Shown: positions 18,612 through 27,085 of the stretch, one piece after another | How positions within the stretch are numbered: the stretch's first letter is position 1 | Layout: each line of letters begins with the position of its first letter | Assembly: GCA_033557675.1 (NCBI GenBank) | Contig: JAWQRM010000187.1 | Span: forward strand, 1-27,085 | Source: Coptodactyla brooksi | Lineage: Eukaryota; Arthropoda; Insecta; Coleoptera; Scarabaeidae | DNA length: 27,085 nucleotides | Reading direction: 5' to 3' | Made by a program: the position numbers and the translations under genes | The notes under the pieces: model-generated | What the model was told of the DNA's origin: nothing | The model's input: the letters and a program-made list of their open reading frames with translations, nothing else | Databases searched by the model: none

Positions 18612-18680
18612 CGTGTTCTCTAAAAATTTTAGAGAACACGATAATATAATAATCTATAATAATACGATATTATATTATCG
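18612..18680. repeat. Two adjoining hairpins
   Basis: First: CGTGTTCTCTAAAA, centre A, TTTTAGAGAACACG (18612-18640), 14 perfect pairs. Second: CGATAATATAAT (18639-18650) pairs perfectly with ATTATATTATCG (18669-18680). They share the CG at 18639-18640, so the segment could form one hairpin or the other. The second is in an AT-only stretch and less remarkable. Confidence 0.85.
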
Positions 18681-20484
18681 CTCATTAATACCATAATACA
18701 ATACAATAATTTTAATTCACTAGAAAAGCCTTTGTTGATGTAACAGAATATACAATTAACAAATATGAATTATGCTAATACCTTTGACATTTTAGCGTTT
18801 TTTGCATTACTTAAGGTATGTACTAAGCTTGCTATTTGGCAAATTCATATAAAGGTCCTAAATAAGCACATATTTTTCTTTTATTTTATGTATCTATGTG
18901 TTCTGTCTATGCGATTGAAGGATTATTTAGGGTTTAAATTAGGGATTGAATAGATTCGTGTTGGTGTAAAATCAACTCTGCGCAAAACTGCGCTGGAAGG
19001 GTTCCCAAAACATCAAATGTACAATAATATTTTTAACTTATATCAAAGAATTTTAACTTATCATACACACAAGCAATGCAGAAAAATAGTATCAATAAAA
19101 AAATTACTTTTATGTGGAATGTCGACACTGGCCTCCTACAATACTCATTATCGTACAATTTGTTGCGTAGCCAATTCACATACCTACACAGTTTACATTA
19201 AAATTCATAGTTGCATGAATTATTAACTAACGAAAATAACATTGTTAGCATTTCAATGTTATTATATTCAAGATAGTCACATATATGTAAGTTAAAGCAA
19301 ACAGCAAACAATAAATTACTATAATAATTAGTAAAAGCAATAACTCTATAATAAATTACAGAGTGGACCCAAAAGTGGACAAAATCTACTCACGCAAATT
19401 TCGCTAACATTAAAATAATTGATCCGCCTATTTTGGATACAAATAAAGAAAAAAATCTCAGATTTCATTCTATAAAAAATATTTATCTACAGCTAAGCAC
19501 TGAATCTCTTGCGACATCAAAAAGTTTTAAATATAAAAATTATCCAATTTTTCCAAAACGAAAATTTGGGAAATTTGGGAAATATAGTAGATGCCTATTG
19601 ATATATCAGAAACAAATATATCCACGCAGATGTGGATGTGGAACATTCTGAAGATTGAAGAGTATTTTCAGCTATACAAATTACCTAAGAAATGTTACTG
19701 AATTTTCTTTAGACCGGTAAGTACCTAATTTAAAGATTATCAAAGAAAAGTTAATGGTTAGTCAACACTGAAAGAAGCAAAACATTTATCTACATTGGAA
19801 TCCCAAACGAACAGTTTTCTTTTATAATTCTACTTTAGGAATGACACTGAACTGTCATATGGCAGTTCATACAGTGTAGAGTATATACAGTACTCATTAA
19901 AAATATTTAGTGAATAAGTCGGCATGACTGACACAATACATTACTCTACTAATGAAGACAAGGTGTGCGTAATTTAGTATTTTTCGATGACAACCAGATC
20001 GTTTCAAAAATAAAAGTTTGTTCGTTATTATTACCAATTAACATATTGATTATATCCATTTTTGTGCATGACGATTTTTCTTGTAGCAACTGATTCAATT
20101 GAAATGTATTTGATTGAAAATAAACTAGAAAAAAAGTGATAAAGAATTTATGAACTACTAAATTGTTAACCGATACTATAATTTGTTATGATGTATGCTT
20201 GAGGCAAGCCCAAAAAAGTTGAGGAATATGACACGTGACCCTAGATGACCACTCTGAAAACTGCTGTGTAGTTACATATATTTTTTGATCTAATAAATAT
20301 GATCTAATGTACAGGAAGCAATTTTCATTTAAATGTGTGTCAATAAGGCACCAAATACCTTTTTTAAAATACCATTATACCATACGGTTTTATTTTATTG
20401 GTAAGTAAGTTTGTTAGGTGTTTGCTTCTTTTTCTTTCTTTTGTGATATTGCGCAATTACATTGCATATATCCCCATTAATATA
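18681..20484. other. No gene recognised
   Basis: About 1.8 kb of AT-rich sequence. Plus-strand frames at 18765-18953, 19017-19226 and 19433-19651 have no motif I can place; the last ends Arg/Cys-rich (RRCGCG) but has no family signature. An imperfect hairpin around GAACTG…CAGTTC, flanked by ACACTG/CAGTGT, lies at 19844-19877. Confidence 0.4.
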
Positions 20485-20526
20485 TTATATATTCTGATTA
20501 TATATCCTGAGATTATATATTCAGAA
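20485..20526. repeat. Three-copy 13-15 bp tandem repeat
   Basis: TTATATATTCTGA, TTATATATCCTGAGA and TTATATATTCAGAA in succession. Confidence 0.65.
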
Positions 20527-22734
20527 TAATACGATTTATCCCGAAAAAGATCTTCTCGCCACTACATGTCTGCATGTTTAGAAGCAACAAATGTTTATAA
20601 CAGTTTCTTGTCGTCGAAACAAAAAATGTTTAAACCATGAACTCCTTGATCTGATTGCAAACCAATCGAATAAAAATGCTGAGCAAGTAACGGAAACCAG
20701 AATTTACACACGTTCATCCAGAATATTTAAATGGAAATCTACTAATAAAGAAGAAATTTTGAGGTCAATGTATCTAGTTAACTATTCAAATATTGTATAT
20801 GGGACTAGTTCACGATTCAAGCATTCCTGACCTTATTAAAAATAACAAGCTTTCTTAAGCTAACTGTTACCTCAGCAGCAGAACACAATAAAGTAATTAA
20901 ACTAGAGACGTGCATAATACGTACAACCTAATATTAACATACCGTGGGAGACTGTTATCTGTACTACTACTTTTGAGTACTGAAATTCCAGACAATTTGA
21001 TACTTACAAAGAAGGAACATAAGTTGCAGATAACTTAAGACAGAAATGAGAGATATAGTAAAAAAGAAGCGCTCAGAAGAAATCGAAGCTTTTTTCAGTC
21101 TCTATGTAAAAAGTACTTGTATTTCCCGTATGAAATTAAAGATTTATCATTGGAGATATTCCTAGTATATAAAAAATCCTGTATTATCAGTTACATCACA
21201 TTTTAAAACATAGCATATGATTTTTACTTTATATTATTATATTGAACTGAATATAAACTAAAATTATTATTTCTATATTTCATTCCTTTGTGTTCTAGAA
21301 TTGGAACATCTTAAGACATATGTTAACAGGAACTTTTTCTTATAATTTCACAAGAAATTGTAATCTTGAATATAGCTACGTACTTACGGATCACTTTGTA
21401 CATTAGTGGCTCGTAATGCTCTGATAGTTTTGAGTTTATTACTTTGCACAATTTTTAACTGTTGTCGTTTAGTTTGCCAGGTACTGTAATATTTGAACAG
21501 TGCTATTTAAATTGTACTTTAAAATTCTTAATCTTTCTAACAAAATATTGAGAATGGCATTTATTTAGGATAATACAGGTATAAAGTTTTTAAACATTAG
21601 GTGTACCATTTGAAAGGTAATTTCCTTTGTTACAATTAGGTCATTAATTTCGTCAAATTCTTCTTTTAGGGAAGGAAGGGAATTGATTGATTACCCCATA
21701 AAAGTTCGCAGCATTCCACTTTCGCTGTTTATAGAATTCTGCATATTTCCCATCCATCAGTCTCCGTTCAATGCACAAGTTGCACCAATAAAATTATTAA
21801 TAAACAGTCGTAAAGCGATCTGCGTTCGCGCAACCGTACAGCTGTTAGGCAACGTATACCAGCGATTTCCCCCCCAGTAAAAATTATGAGCAGTAAATTC
21901 CTCCCACGTGCGAACGTAACATCTCATTTGACCCCGTAACCAGACGTGATGCCAACGTAACCGAGAAATGAGGGGAAGCTTGAATAAGTTTGCTTAGGTT
22001 ATCGTAATATCTCGTGGACTGGGTCAATATTTGGTGCAGACTAAAAGTTGAGCCGTCTTTTATTTATTAACCATTTATGCAAATTATTCTATATTTCGTA
22101 TTACAGAAAAACATTTATCAGAATTGCTAGTTAACCACAAATGATGTAATATTATTCGAGAACTTGCCTGAAATTTAACTTTTTTTGTGGTCATGTTAGG
22201 AAAGTAATTTATTAGATAAAATTATTCATTAAACTATTAGGAGTGAAAAATATTTAGCAATTACTTTAGCCACTTTCTACTTAACTGGTCAAGCTCCTGA
22301 TAACGCAATTTTGCTTTAATCTTTGTCGTGGACAATGTGCCATAGATTTTTTTCACGGAGATCTTTTCAAGCAAACGCAACAAGGCTTAGAAATTAATGT
22401 CTATTCACAAGTAAGTATGAAAGTAGCTGAATTTGATCAGGAATGCCAAAAAAATCGTCTTAGGCTTAGACTTATTTATGATCAATTTCTTTTTTGATCC
22501 CTGTTCATGTCCTCTGGATGGTTTTCTCTTTCTTCCTCATATTTTGCGCTTTTACTTTGTTTTTTCTTGCGTCAGTCCCTCTTTGTAAATCATCTGAAAA
22601 GCCACAAGCAAAACAAAAGTGCTCCTTAATCAATAATCTCTTTTGGAAATCTTTACCTAGAGGCAGATAATCCCAATTTTAAAATTATTTTTTTAACTTT
22701 TGAAGTAGTGTAGGAGGTAGATTTGTGGAATATT
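20527..22734. other. No gene recognised; locally GC-richer patch near 21700-22010
   Basis: Frames at 20591-20830 and 21683-21880 (plus) are open for 79 and 65 codons but show no domain. Around 21700-22010 the sequence has more GC and more CpG than its surroundings (for example GCGATCTGCGTTCGCGCAACCG near 21815). This could mark a younger or foreign insert, a regulatory stretch or chance. The rest is AT-rich and without readable element domains. Confidence 0.35.
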
Positions 22735-22955
22735 TCAAGTCAACTTACGGAGACCCAGCCTCAAAAATCTTCTCATTAAACTGAGTATTATTCCGCTAGC
22801 GGAAATGGGAATCCTTAGGTCCAATTCATCCCACAAATGTTCAATGAGATTAATGTCGGACGGCATCGATGTCCAGCCAGGCAAATCTAGTTCATTACTT
22901 TTGTGAAATAAACGCAACACGGCAAAAGGGAAGACAATGAAGAGAATATTGAACT
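22735..22955 (-). pseudogene. Tc1-like transposase C-terminal fragment
   Basis: The minus-strand frame (22920-22735, possibly open a little upstream) reads LDLPGWTSMPSDINLIEHLWDEL and continues to a stop. The Tc1 family has a highly conserved WPxxSPDLNPIEHLWDEL block near the C-terminus, whose Glu (in PIEHLW) is the third residue of the DDE catalytic triad. Here that Glu is kept (codon 22840-22842), while SPD has become PSD and NPIE has become NLIE. The upstream DNA-binding domain and first two Asp blocks are absent, and the C-terminal tail ends early. A lone fragment, about 60 residues of an expected 340. No TIRs seen. Confidence 0.85.
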
Positions 22956-22969
22956 ACGCGAAAATTAAG

Positions 22970-24240
22970 GCCAGTAGATTACAATAAAAAAGATTAAAAA
23001 TCACCATAGAAATAGCTAAAAGCCAGGAAAGGAGCAGGAACTTAAAATTGAAAGAACTGCGGACCAAGTTTGAAATAGTAATTACAACAAAAGCGACTGA
23101 AGTTTACGGTACATACAAAGTTACTAATAAGAAGAGACAAACAGCACGCTGAAGTGGGGAAATAACAGAAGAAGTAAAACAAGGAAACTTGTGTTATGAA
23201 AATATTTGGGAAATAATAAAAAAATTTATTATTTTTTAATTGTTATCAAGAATGTAATATTCAAGGAGAAAAAGTTATACAGCTAATATAATTAGTTAAT
23301 GTTAAGACAAGGAAGAGTTTAAGATAAGAATGAAGAAGGATGGGAAAACAGAAACATTTAGCGGATTGAGAAAAGAAAAGGAGGAGCTGCTAAAAATGTA
23401 AAAGACATAAAAGCGAACAATGTTAGTAAAGAACATAACGATAGATGAAAGGAATCTTTCAAATATTGTTATTGTTGGGTTAATACAAATAAGTTTTTGC
23501 AGTATTTTGGAGAATTTTTGACAAGCACAAGCAGATGTGCTTGTGCACATCTGCTTGTGCTTGGGATTATGCAACTAAAATATGAAAACAATAGGAATCG
23601 ATGTCACATGCCCGGACATGATCAAATGTTTGGCCGAGGAAGGGACTAAACCATTACATAGAATTATTCCAAAAACGTGCAAGAGTTTGCTAAATGCAAT
23701 AAGTGTAGGGAAGTGTCACTAGTATATGTAGAAAAAGATCGATCCAAGGATCTTGGATCTCTGTATTCAGGCAGATACCCGAAAAGTTTTTCATAAAAGA
23801 TGTGCCATAGAATAAAATAAGCATGAAATAGTTCGAAAATAGTTCGAACAGGGAGAAACTCCTGGGTCCAGTTCTGTTTATAATATTAGTAGACGAAATC
23901 GCAAAACTGTTAACCACAGCATAAAGGGCACGCATCTGCGATATAGAAAACTACAGTCAGTCAAGATGAACGAACTACTAAATACGTATGTGACCTCATC
24001 GTATTCGCTAACGAAAAGAAGAATTACATCAGAGAATTGAGAGATGCAGTGACAAGCTAAACAAGTATTAATTGAAAATAAACCTGGAAAAAATTGACAT
24101 TACGACATTATCAAATACGCCAGAGGATGTGAAAATGACAGTACAGGGAGATATAATACGAGAAACTAAACAGCTAAAGTATCTTGGAGATGATGCAAAT
24201 GAGACAGATATATTAGAGTTTATATGGAACATTGTACAAT
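22970..24240 (+). pseudogene. Non-LTR retrotransposon (RTE/'craniofacial'-type) reverse-transcriptase pseudogene
   Basis: Plus-strand reading. Linker before the RT: KATEVYGTYKVTNKKRQTAR then a stop and SGEITEEVK (about 23090-23180), like the VxGxxKxxxxxxxWW(N/D)xEVxEAVK segment; then FSGLRKEKEELLK (about 23360). RT start: DVTCPDMIKCLAEEGTKPLH (about 23600-23660), matching the DGIxPEMIKxLGExGxxxL block. The finger and motif A region is mostly deleted; EQGETPGSSS (about 23847) corresponds to the RQGxxLSPxLF turn, and VDEIAKLLT follows in another frame. The catalytic YxDD box has become YVCD (23983-23994), followed by LIVFANEKKN. Then KLNKY, stop, LKINLEKIDI, VQGDIIRETKQLKYLGD (about 24052-24190). 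Stops, frameshifts and a lost catalytic Asp make it inactive. It contains a perfect hairpin at 23522-23563. Confidence 0.85.
23522..23563. repeat. Perfect 19-bp inverted repeat with 4-nt loop
   Basis: Arm CAAGCACAAGCAGATGTGC (23522-23540), loop TTGT, arm GCACATCTGCTTGTGCTTG (23545-23563). It sits inside the retrotransposon remnant, between the linker and the first RT block, where the family has no such palindrome. It is therefore later than the insertion. CAAGCA/TGCTTG is itself repeated within each arm. Confidence 0.95.
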
Positions 24241-25344
24241 GCATTCTTTAAGTTAATTTTTCGTTTCGTACTATTTAAACGTACAGTATTAAACTGCGAT
24301 GTAGAAGTGCAAAACTTTATATTTATTTTAGTCTGGAAGGTTACGTTTTTATGATCTCATTAGGAGGAGTTTACTTTAATAGTGCAGAATCGACCTAATT
24401 GCAATTGTGTTTACAGCTATTTAATCGAGTTCTTCCCAAACATCCAGTCCACTACCATGCATTTGCAAACCATAGATGTGCTACTATTAAGCGTTTTCAA
24501 CAAAAAACGTTACATATGCAAGGATAAATCTTCTGCTAAATCAATTGCATTAACCGAGAATATACACATACAAATGATGAGGAGTTCTCATAAATCCGTT
24601 CAACGATTTCATACTGACGCTAATAAGTATAGAGAGTATCATAATTCCAATTAGACGCATATCAATTTATTTTGAATTTTGTTTGTTGCAAATGAGTGCA
24701 TTGGTTAGCGAGGACCATTTCTTGAATCTGGGCGGCTTGATTTTTTGTAATGTCAAAAATTCACATTACAGGGTAAAGTTAATTTTTAATGAACTTTTCT
24801 GACAAGGAAACTTATATGATAGAAATCTCTTTTCGGTTCAATTGTAATGGCAAGAAAAAAAAACTTTCTTTCCTACAATTGCAAGAAGGAAGATAAGAAA
24901 GAAAGCTTTCTTACCATTATATATTATTACATTCGTACCACTTTTATTGTTGCAATTAATTCGTCAAAAGAGTACGTTATGATTAGCAACCCTGGCACTG
25001 ATAATTCTTAACGTTTCAGACGTCTACATTAAAAAAATAGTGGTCCACGAACCAGTGCACTATATTTCTACTTCGACCACACTTTCAGAAGGAACACTAC
25101 AGCAAAAGCACTAAAGAATTTTTCTTTTTACTTATATAATGCCAGTTTTATTTATTTAGCTTGATGAAAACAAACAAATTCTCAACTAAAATATTAAAGA
25201 AATTGTTATCTTACCACCTCTGTCACTTGATGTAATTGTCGATGTAATTAAAAATCTGTGGCACAAGTTAAAACCTAAAATACGAAAACATCAAATTTCC
25301 AACGAAAATTACTAACTCTGCTTTTCTCCTTAGTTTTACTATAC
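24241..25344. other. No gene; imperfect hairpin near 24845-24919
   Basis: TAATGGCAAGAAA (24845-24857) pairs with TTTCTTACCATTA (24907-24919) with one mismatch, enclosing a purine-rich AAGAAAGAAAG stretch. The 90-codon plus-strand frame at 24382-24654 has no recognised domain. Confidence 0.45.
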
Positions 25345-25402
25345 ACTTGTAGTCCTTCGGGTCATAGTGATCCGATGTATGCAAGTACAGGAGGATTGTC
25401 AA
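25345..25402. mobile_element. piggyBac-type terminus in right-end orientation
   Basis: The stretch holds CGGGTCATAGTGATCCG (25358-25374), a decayed version of the GGGTCA-ATA-TGACCC palindrome. After AGTACAGGAGGATTGTCAA it ends in a mutated inverse of TTAACCCTCCTGTGCT (the 14061 terminus). The order palindrome, then CAGGAGG, then (T)TAA-like is what the right end of the same kind of element should show. The segment from 25348 (TTGTAGTCCTTCGGGTCATAGTGATCC) also aligns with 14248-14271 in the same direction. No transposase lies beside it. Confidence 0.6.
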
Positions 25403-26257
25403 TAACAGCTGGAAATTAATATAATGTGATTTTATTATGGTACATAAACGCAATAACGATAAAAAGCAATCTTATTACTAACAAAAGTGAAATGTATTAT
25501 AATAAAAAACATTTTATTTATATTGTCCTTTTATTTTTATTGAAAGATGACAAAGTTATAGAACCTGCAGGGTTAAAGACAACATTACTGGATTGGCACA
25601 AAATCAATGCTGAATATATTCAAAAAATAGTACAATGTATCAAAAATATAATTATAATTTATTACAAGCAAAAGAGAACCCCATCAAATATTGACATTCA
25701 ATAACTAGTTGTTTCGTTTTTGTAATTTTATATGAAGTTAATTTATATTCTGATGTTTGTTTTTGATGTATCTAGTCAATGTATTGTAGTTTTGTTATTT
25801 GCAATCAATTCATTCACATCTGGTATATCAGTATGTAATGTATTGTTGTGGCACTGTATACATTAGTAAACCCACAAAAGTCTGCGATCGTGTGCAGGTC
25901 TGTTCTTATTTTGCGTTTAGATGTGAAAAATATATTTTTCGCACTGAAAAATATATATTTGTCACTGTAATAACAGGAGAACAAAAAATGCAATAACAAA
26001 GTGGAAGGTTTTGATTCGAAATGTTTATAATACACACAAAATTAAAGTGATATACATCAGCCAACGTAATGTTAGTACGGTTAGCTAAAAATATACAAAA
26101 AATGTCGGTACACTCGAAGTAAAGATGGAAAAGAAAATACATCCATATGTTCTATACACGTCATCATTCTAGTCAGCACTTGTTGAGTTAATTTCTTTTT
26201 GAGTTCAGAAAATAAATTGATCATGACAGAAAATTATCCTCCATTCGAGCAGAAGTC
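25403..26257. other. No gene recognised; small AT repeat
   Basis: A 92-codon plus-strand frame (25426-25704) is Lys/Ile/Tyr-rich with no motif. At 25923-25965 two near-copies of GTGAAAAATATATTTTTCGCAC / TGAAAAATATATATTTGTCAC follow each other, each roughly palindromic. The short frames over 25799-26142 on both strands are shadows of this AT-rich sequence. Confidence 0.4.
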
Positions 26258-26274
26258 GTAGGTTCAATTCCTGC
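26258..26274 (+). other. tRNA T-arm-like motif (B box), likely SINE or tRNA 3'-half relic
   Basis: GTAGG-TTCAATT-CCTGC forms a T stem of five pairs (one G-U) and a seven-base TTCAATT loop, matching the eukaryotic tRNA T-arm/B-box consensus GGTTCRANNCC. No matching acceptor strand, D arm with A box, or anticodon arm is found upstream, so it is not a complete tRNA gene. It could be the end of a tRNA-derived SINE head, a 3'-half tRNA pseudogene, or chance. Confidence 0.35.
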
Positions 26275-27085
26275 ACGGAAATTAACTTAGTTTCCTTTTA
26301 CTAAAAAATAATTAGCTTATTTAGAGTGCAAGATAGTAAAGATAAATATGTTAAATAATTCAATTGTAGTTTTGTGTTCATACAGAGATTTCATTTTGTT
26401 TTCTTTTTTGTATGCAGGTGCTCAAAAATAAAACGTGGTTGAATACATAAACATATTAATAAAATCTTTTTTTGTTAAAATGGGGACGTTTTGCCAACAT
26501 TGAGCAGCTAAAAGCTATACAAAAAATTGTGTCTCGGAAGTATTTCAATGATTAGGAAAAGCACTGACACAAGTATATTATATTATTGACTACTTTGAAG
26601 TAGTGAATACTACTTATGACTACTTTGAAGCGGACAAAAGATATTTTGAGAAAAACGAGAATTCCGCGTATGTTTTCTTTTGTCAAACCTCGTGTATTCA
26701 ACGTCTGGCTAACACTTCTTCTAGGATTAGCATCAAGTGAAAATGTACTGTGTACAAAATTTATTACCGTTTGACTGTGAAAGTGAACGATGAATGCCCT
26801 GGTATATTAAATTCTTCATAGTTGTGCCACTTTGCGGAACTTCGACTTTCGTTTCGCGTTAAGATTCTGTGAAACGATTTTTTATCATTGCTTATTTCAG
26901 CGTAGTATAATAATTTATACTAAGATAAAATAATGATGCACAAGAATATGTATATATGTACAGGGTGATTCTCAACCTATACGCATAAACTTGGGAATTT
27001 ATTCCTCATGATTAATAATGATTATTAAGCAAAAAAAAATTTAATAAAAATTTTTTAGTTTCCGAGATATCCGTATAATTAAAAA
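26275..27085. other. No gene; short duplications and a transposon-end-like motif
   Basis: TGACTACTTTGAAG occurs at 26587-26600 and 26617-26630, and each copy holds a CTACTTTGAAG(TAG)-type partial palindrome. TGTACAGGGTGATTCTCAACC at about 26958-26978 looks like a TACAGGGTG-type transposon end heading out of the window, but the element itself would lie beyond 27085. Confidence 0.4.

Noticed and set aside
23302..23574. 90-codon minus-strand frame with a Ser/Phe-rich product
   Set aside because: Antisense of the plus-strand retrotransposon linker, and it runs through the hairpin at 23522-23563.
23690..23935. 81-codon minus-strand frame
   Set aside because: Antisense of the damaged RT region on the plus strand; no domain.
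24382..24654. 90-codon plus-strand frame as a host gene
   Set aside because: No recognised domain, no splice or promoter context that I can support, and length within chance expectation for a window of this size.

Overview
The window looks like a stretch of AT-rich arthropod (most likely insect) nuclear DNA made of old, broken transposable elements. I find no intact gene, no rRNA or complete tRNA, no CRISPR array and no bacterial-style operon. Open frames are short and those with recognisable products carry stops and frameshifts. The mix of families (piggyBac, pogo/Tigger, Tc1/mariner, a hAT-like end, several non-LTR retrotransposons of the RTE/'craniofacial'-type reverse-transcriptase group) is what many insect genomes carry. 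The host species cannot be named from the sequence alone.

Layout, left to right. 1-2240: no genes; a possible DNA-transposon end near 600-655, a hAT-like terminus at 1474 and an AT-only tract. 2242-3390 (minus): a pogo/Tigger transposase pseudogene missing the middle of its catalytic domain but keeping a C-terminal PIP-box-like motif. 3691-3860: three degenerate copies of a unit of about 55 bp. 4030-4330 (plus): the C-terminal tail of a non-LTR retrotransposon. 5020-5360 (plus): a piggyBac-like fragment. 5.7-9.5 kb: mostly unannotatable, with a perfect palindrome at 7287 and an inverted-repeat pair built on an ACAGGGTGTTC-type end at 7803. 9480-11895 (minus): the longest remnant, a non-LTR retrotransposon with the endonuclease C-terminal part, linker, reverse transcriptase and C-terminal region. 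12150-12870 (plus): a second non-LTR element, endonuclease and linker only, pointing away from the first. 14061-16042 (plus): a piggyBac-like element with its left terminus (TTAA plus a GGGTCA..TGACCC palindrome) and a transposase frame that keeps all three catalytic Asp codons but is broken by stops and frameshifts; it also contains a copy of a 134-bp repeat found at 12901. 16337-16576 (minus): a possible mariner C-terminal tail. 17700-18070 (plus): a second pogo/Tigger fragment. 22735-22920 (minus): the C-terminal part of a Tc1-like transposase. 22970-24240 (plus): a third recognisable non-LTR reverse transcriptase. 25345-25402: a second piggyBac-type terminus in right-end orientation. The last 1.7 kb holds only a tRNA T-arm-like motif, small repeats and a transposon-end-like motif.

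The elements do not work together; this is a graveyard of independent insertions. The signal not explained by the elements is a set of perfect short hairpins (188-209, 16986-17035, 23522-23563, each with a 4-nt loop; also 4289-4311, 7287-7308 and 18612-18640). The 23-bp and 19-bp arms are perfect although the surrounding sequence is badly decayed, which suggests recent fold-back (templated) mutation or a transcribed small hairpin. I found no convincing new biological system.

Family assignments come from reading translated motifs by eye; no database search was run.
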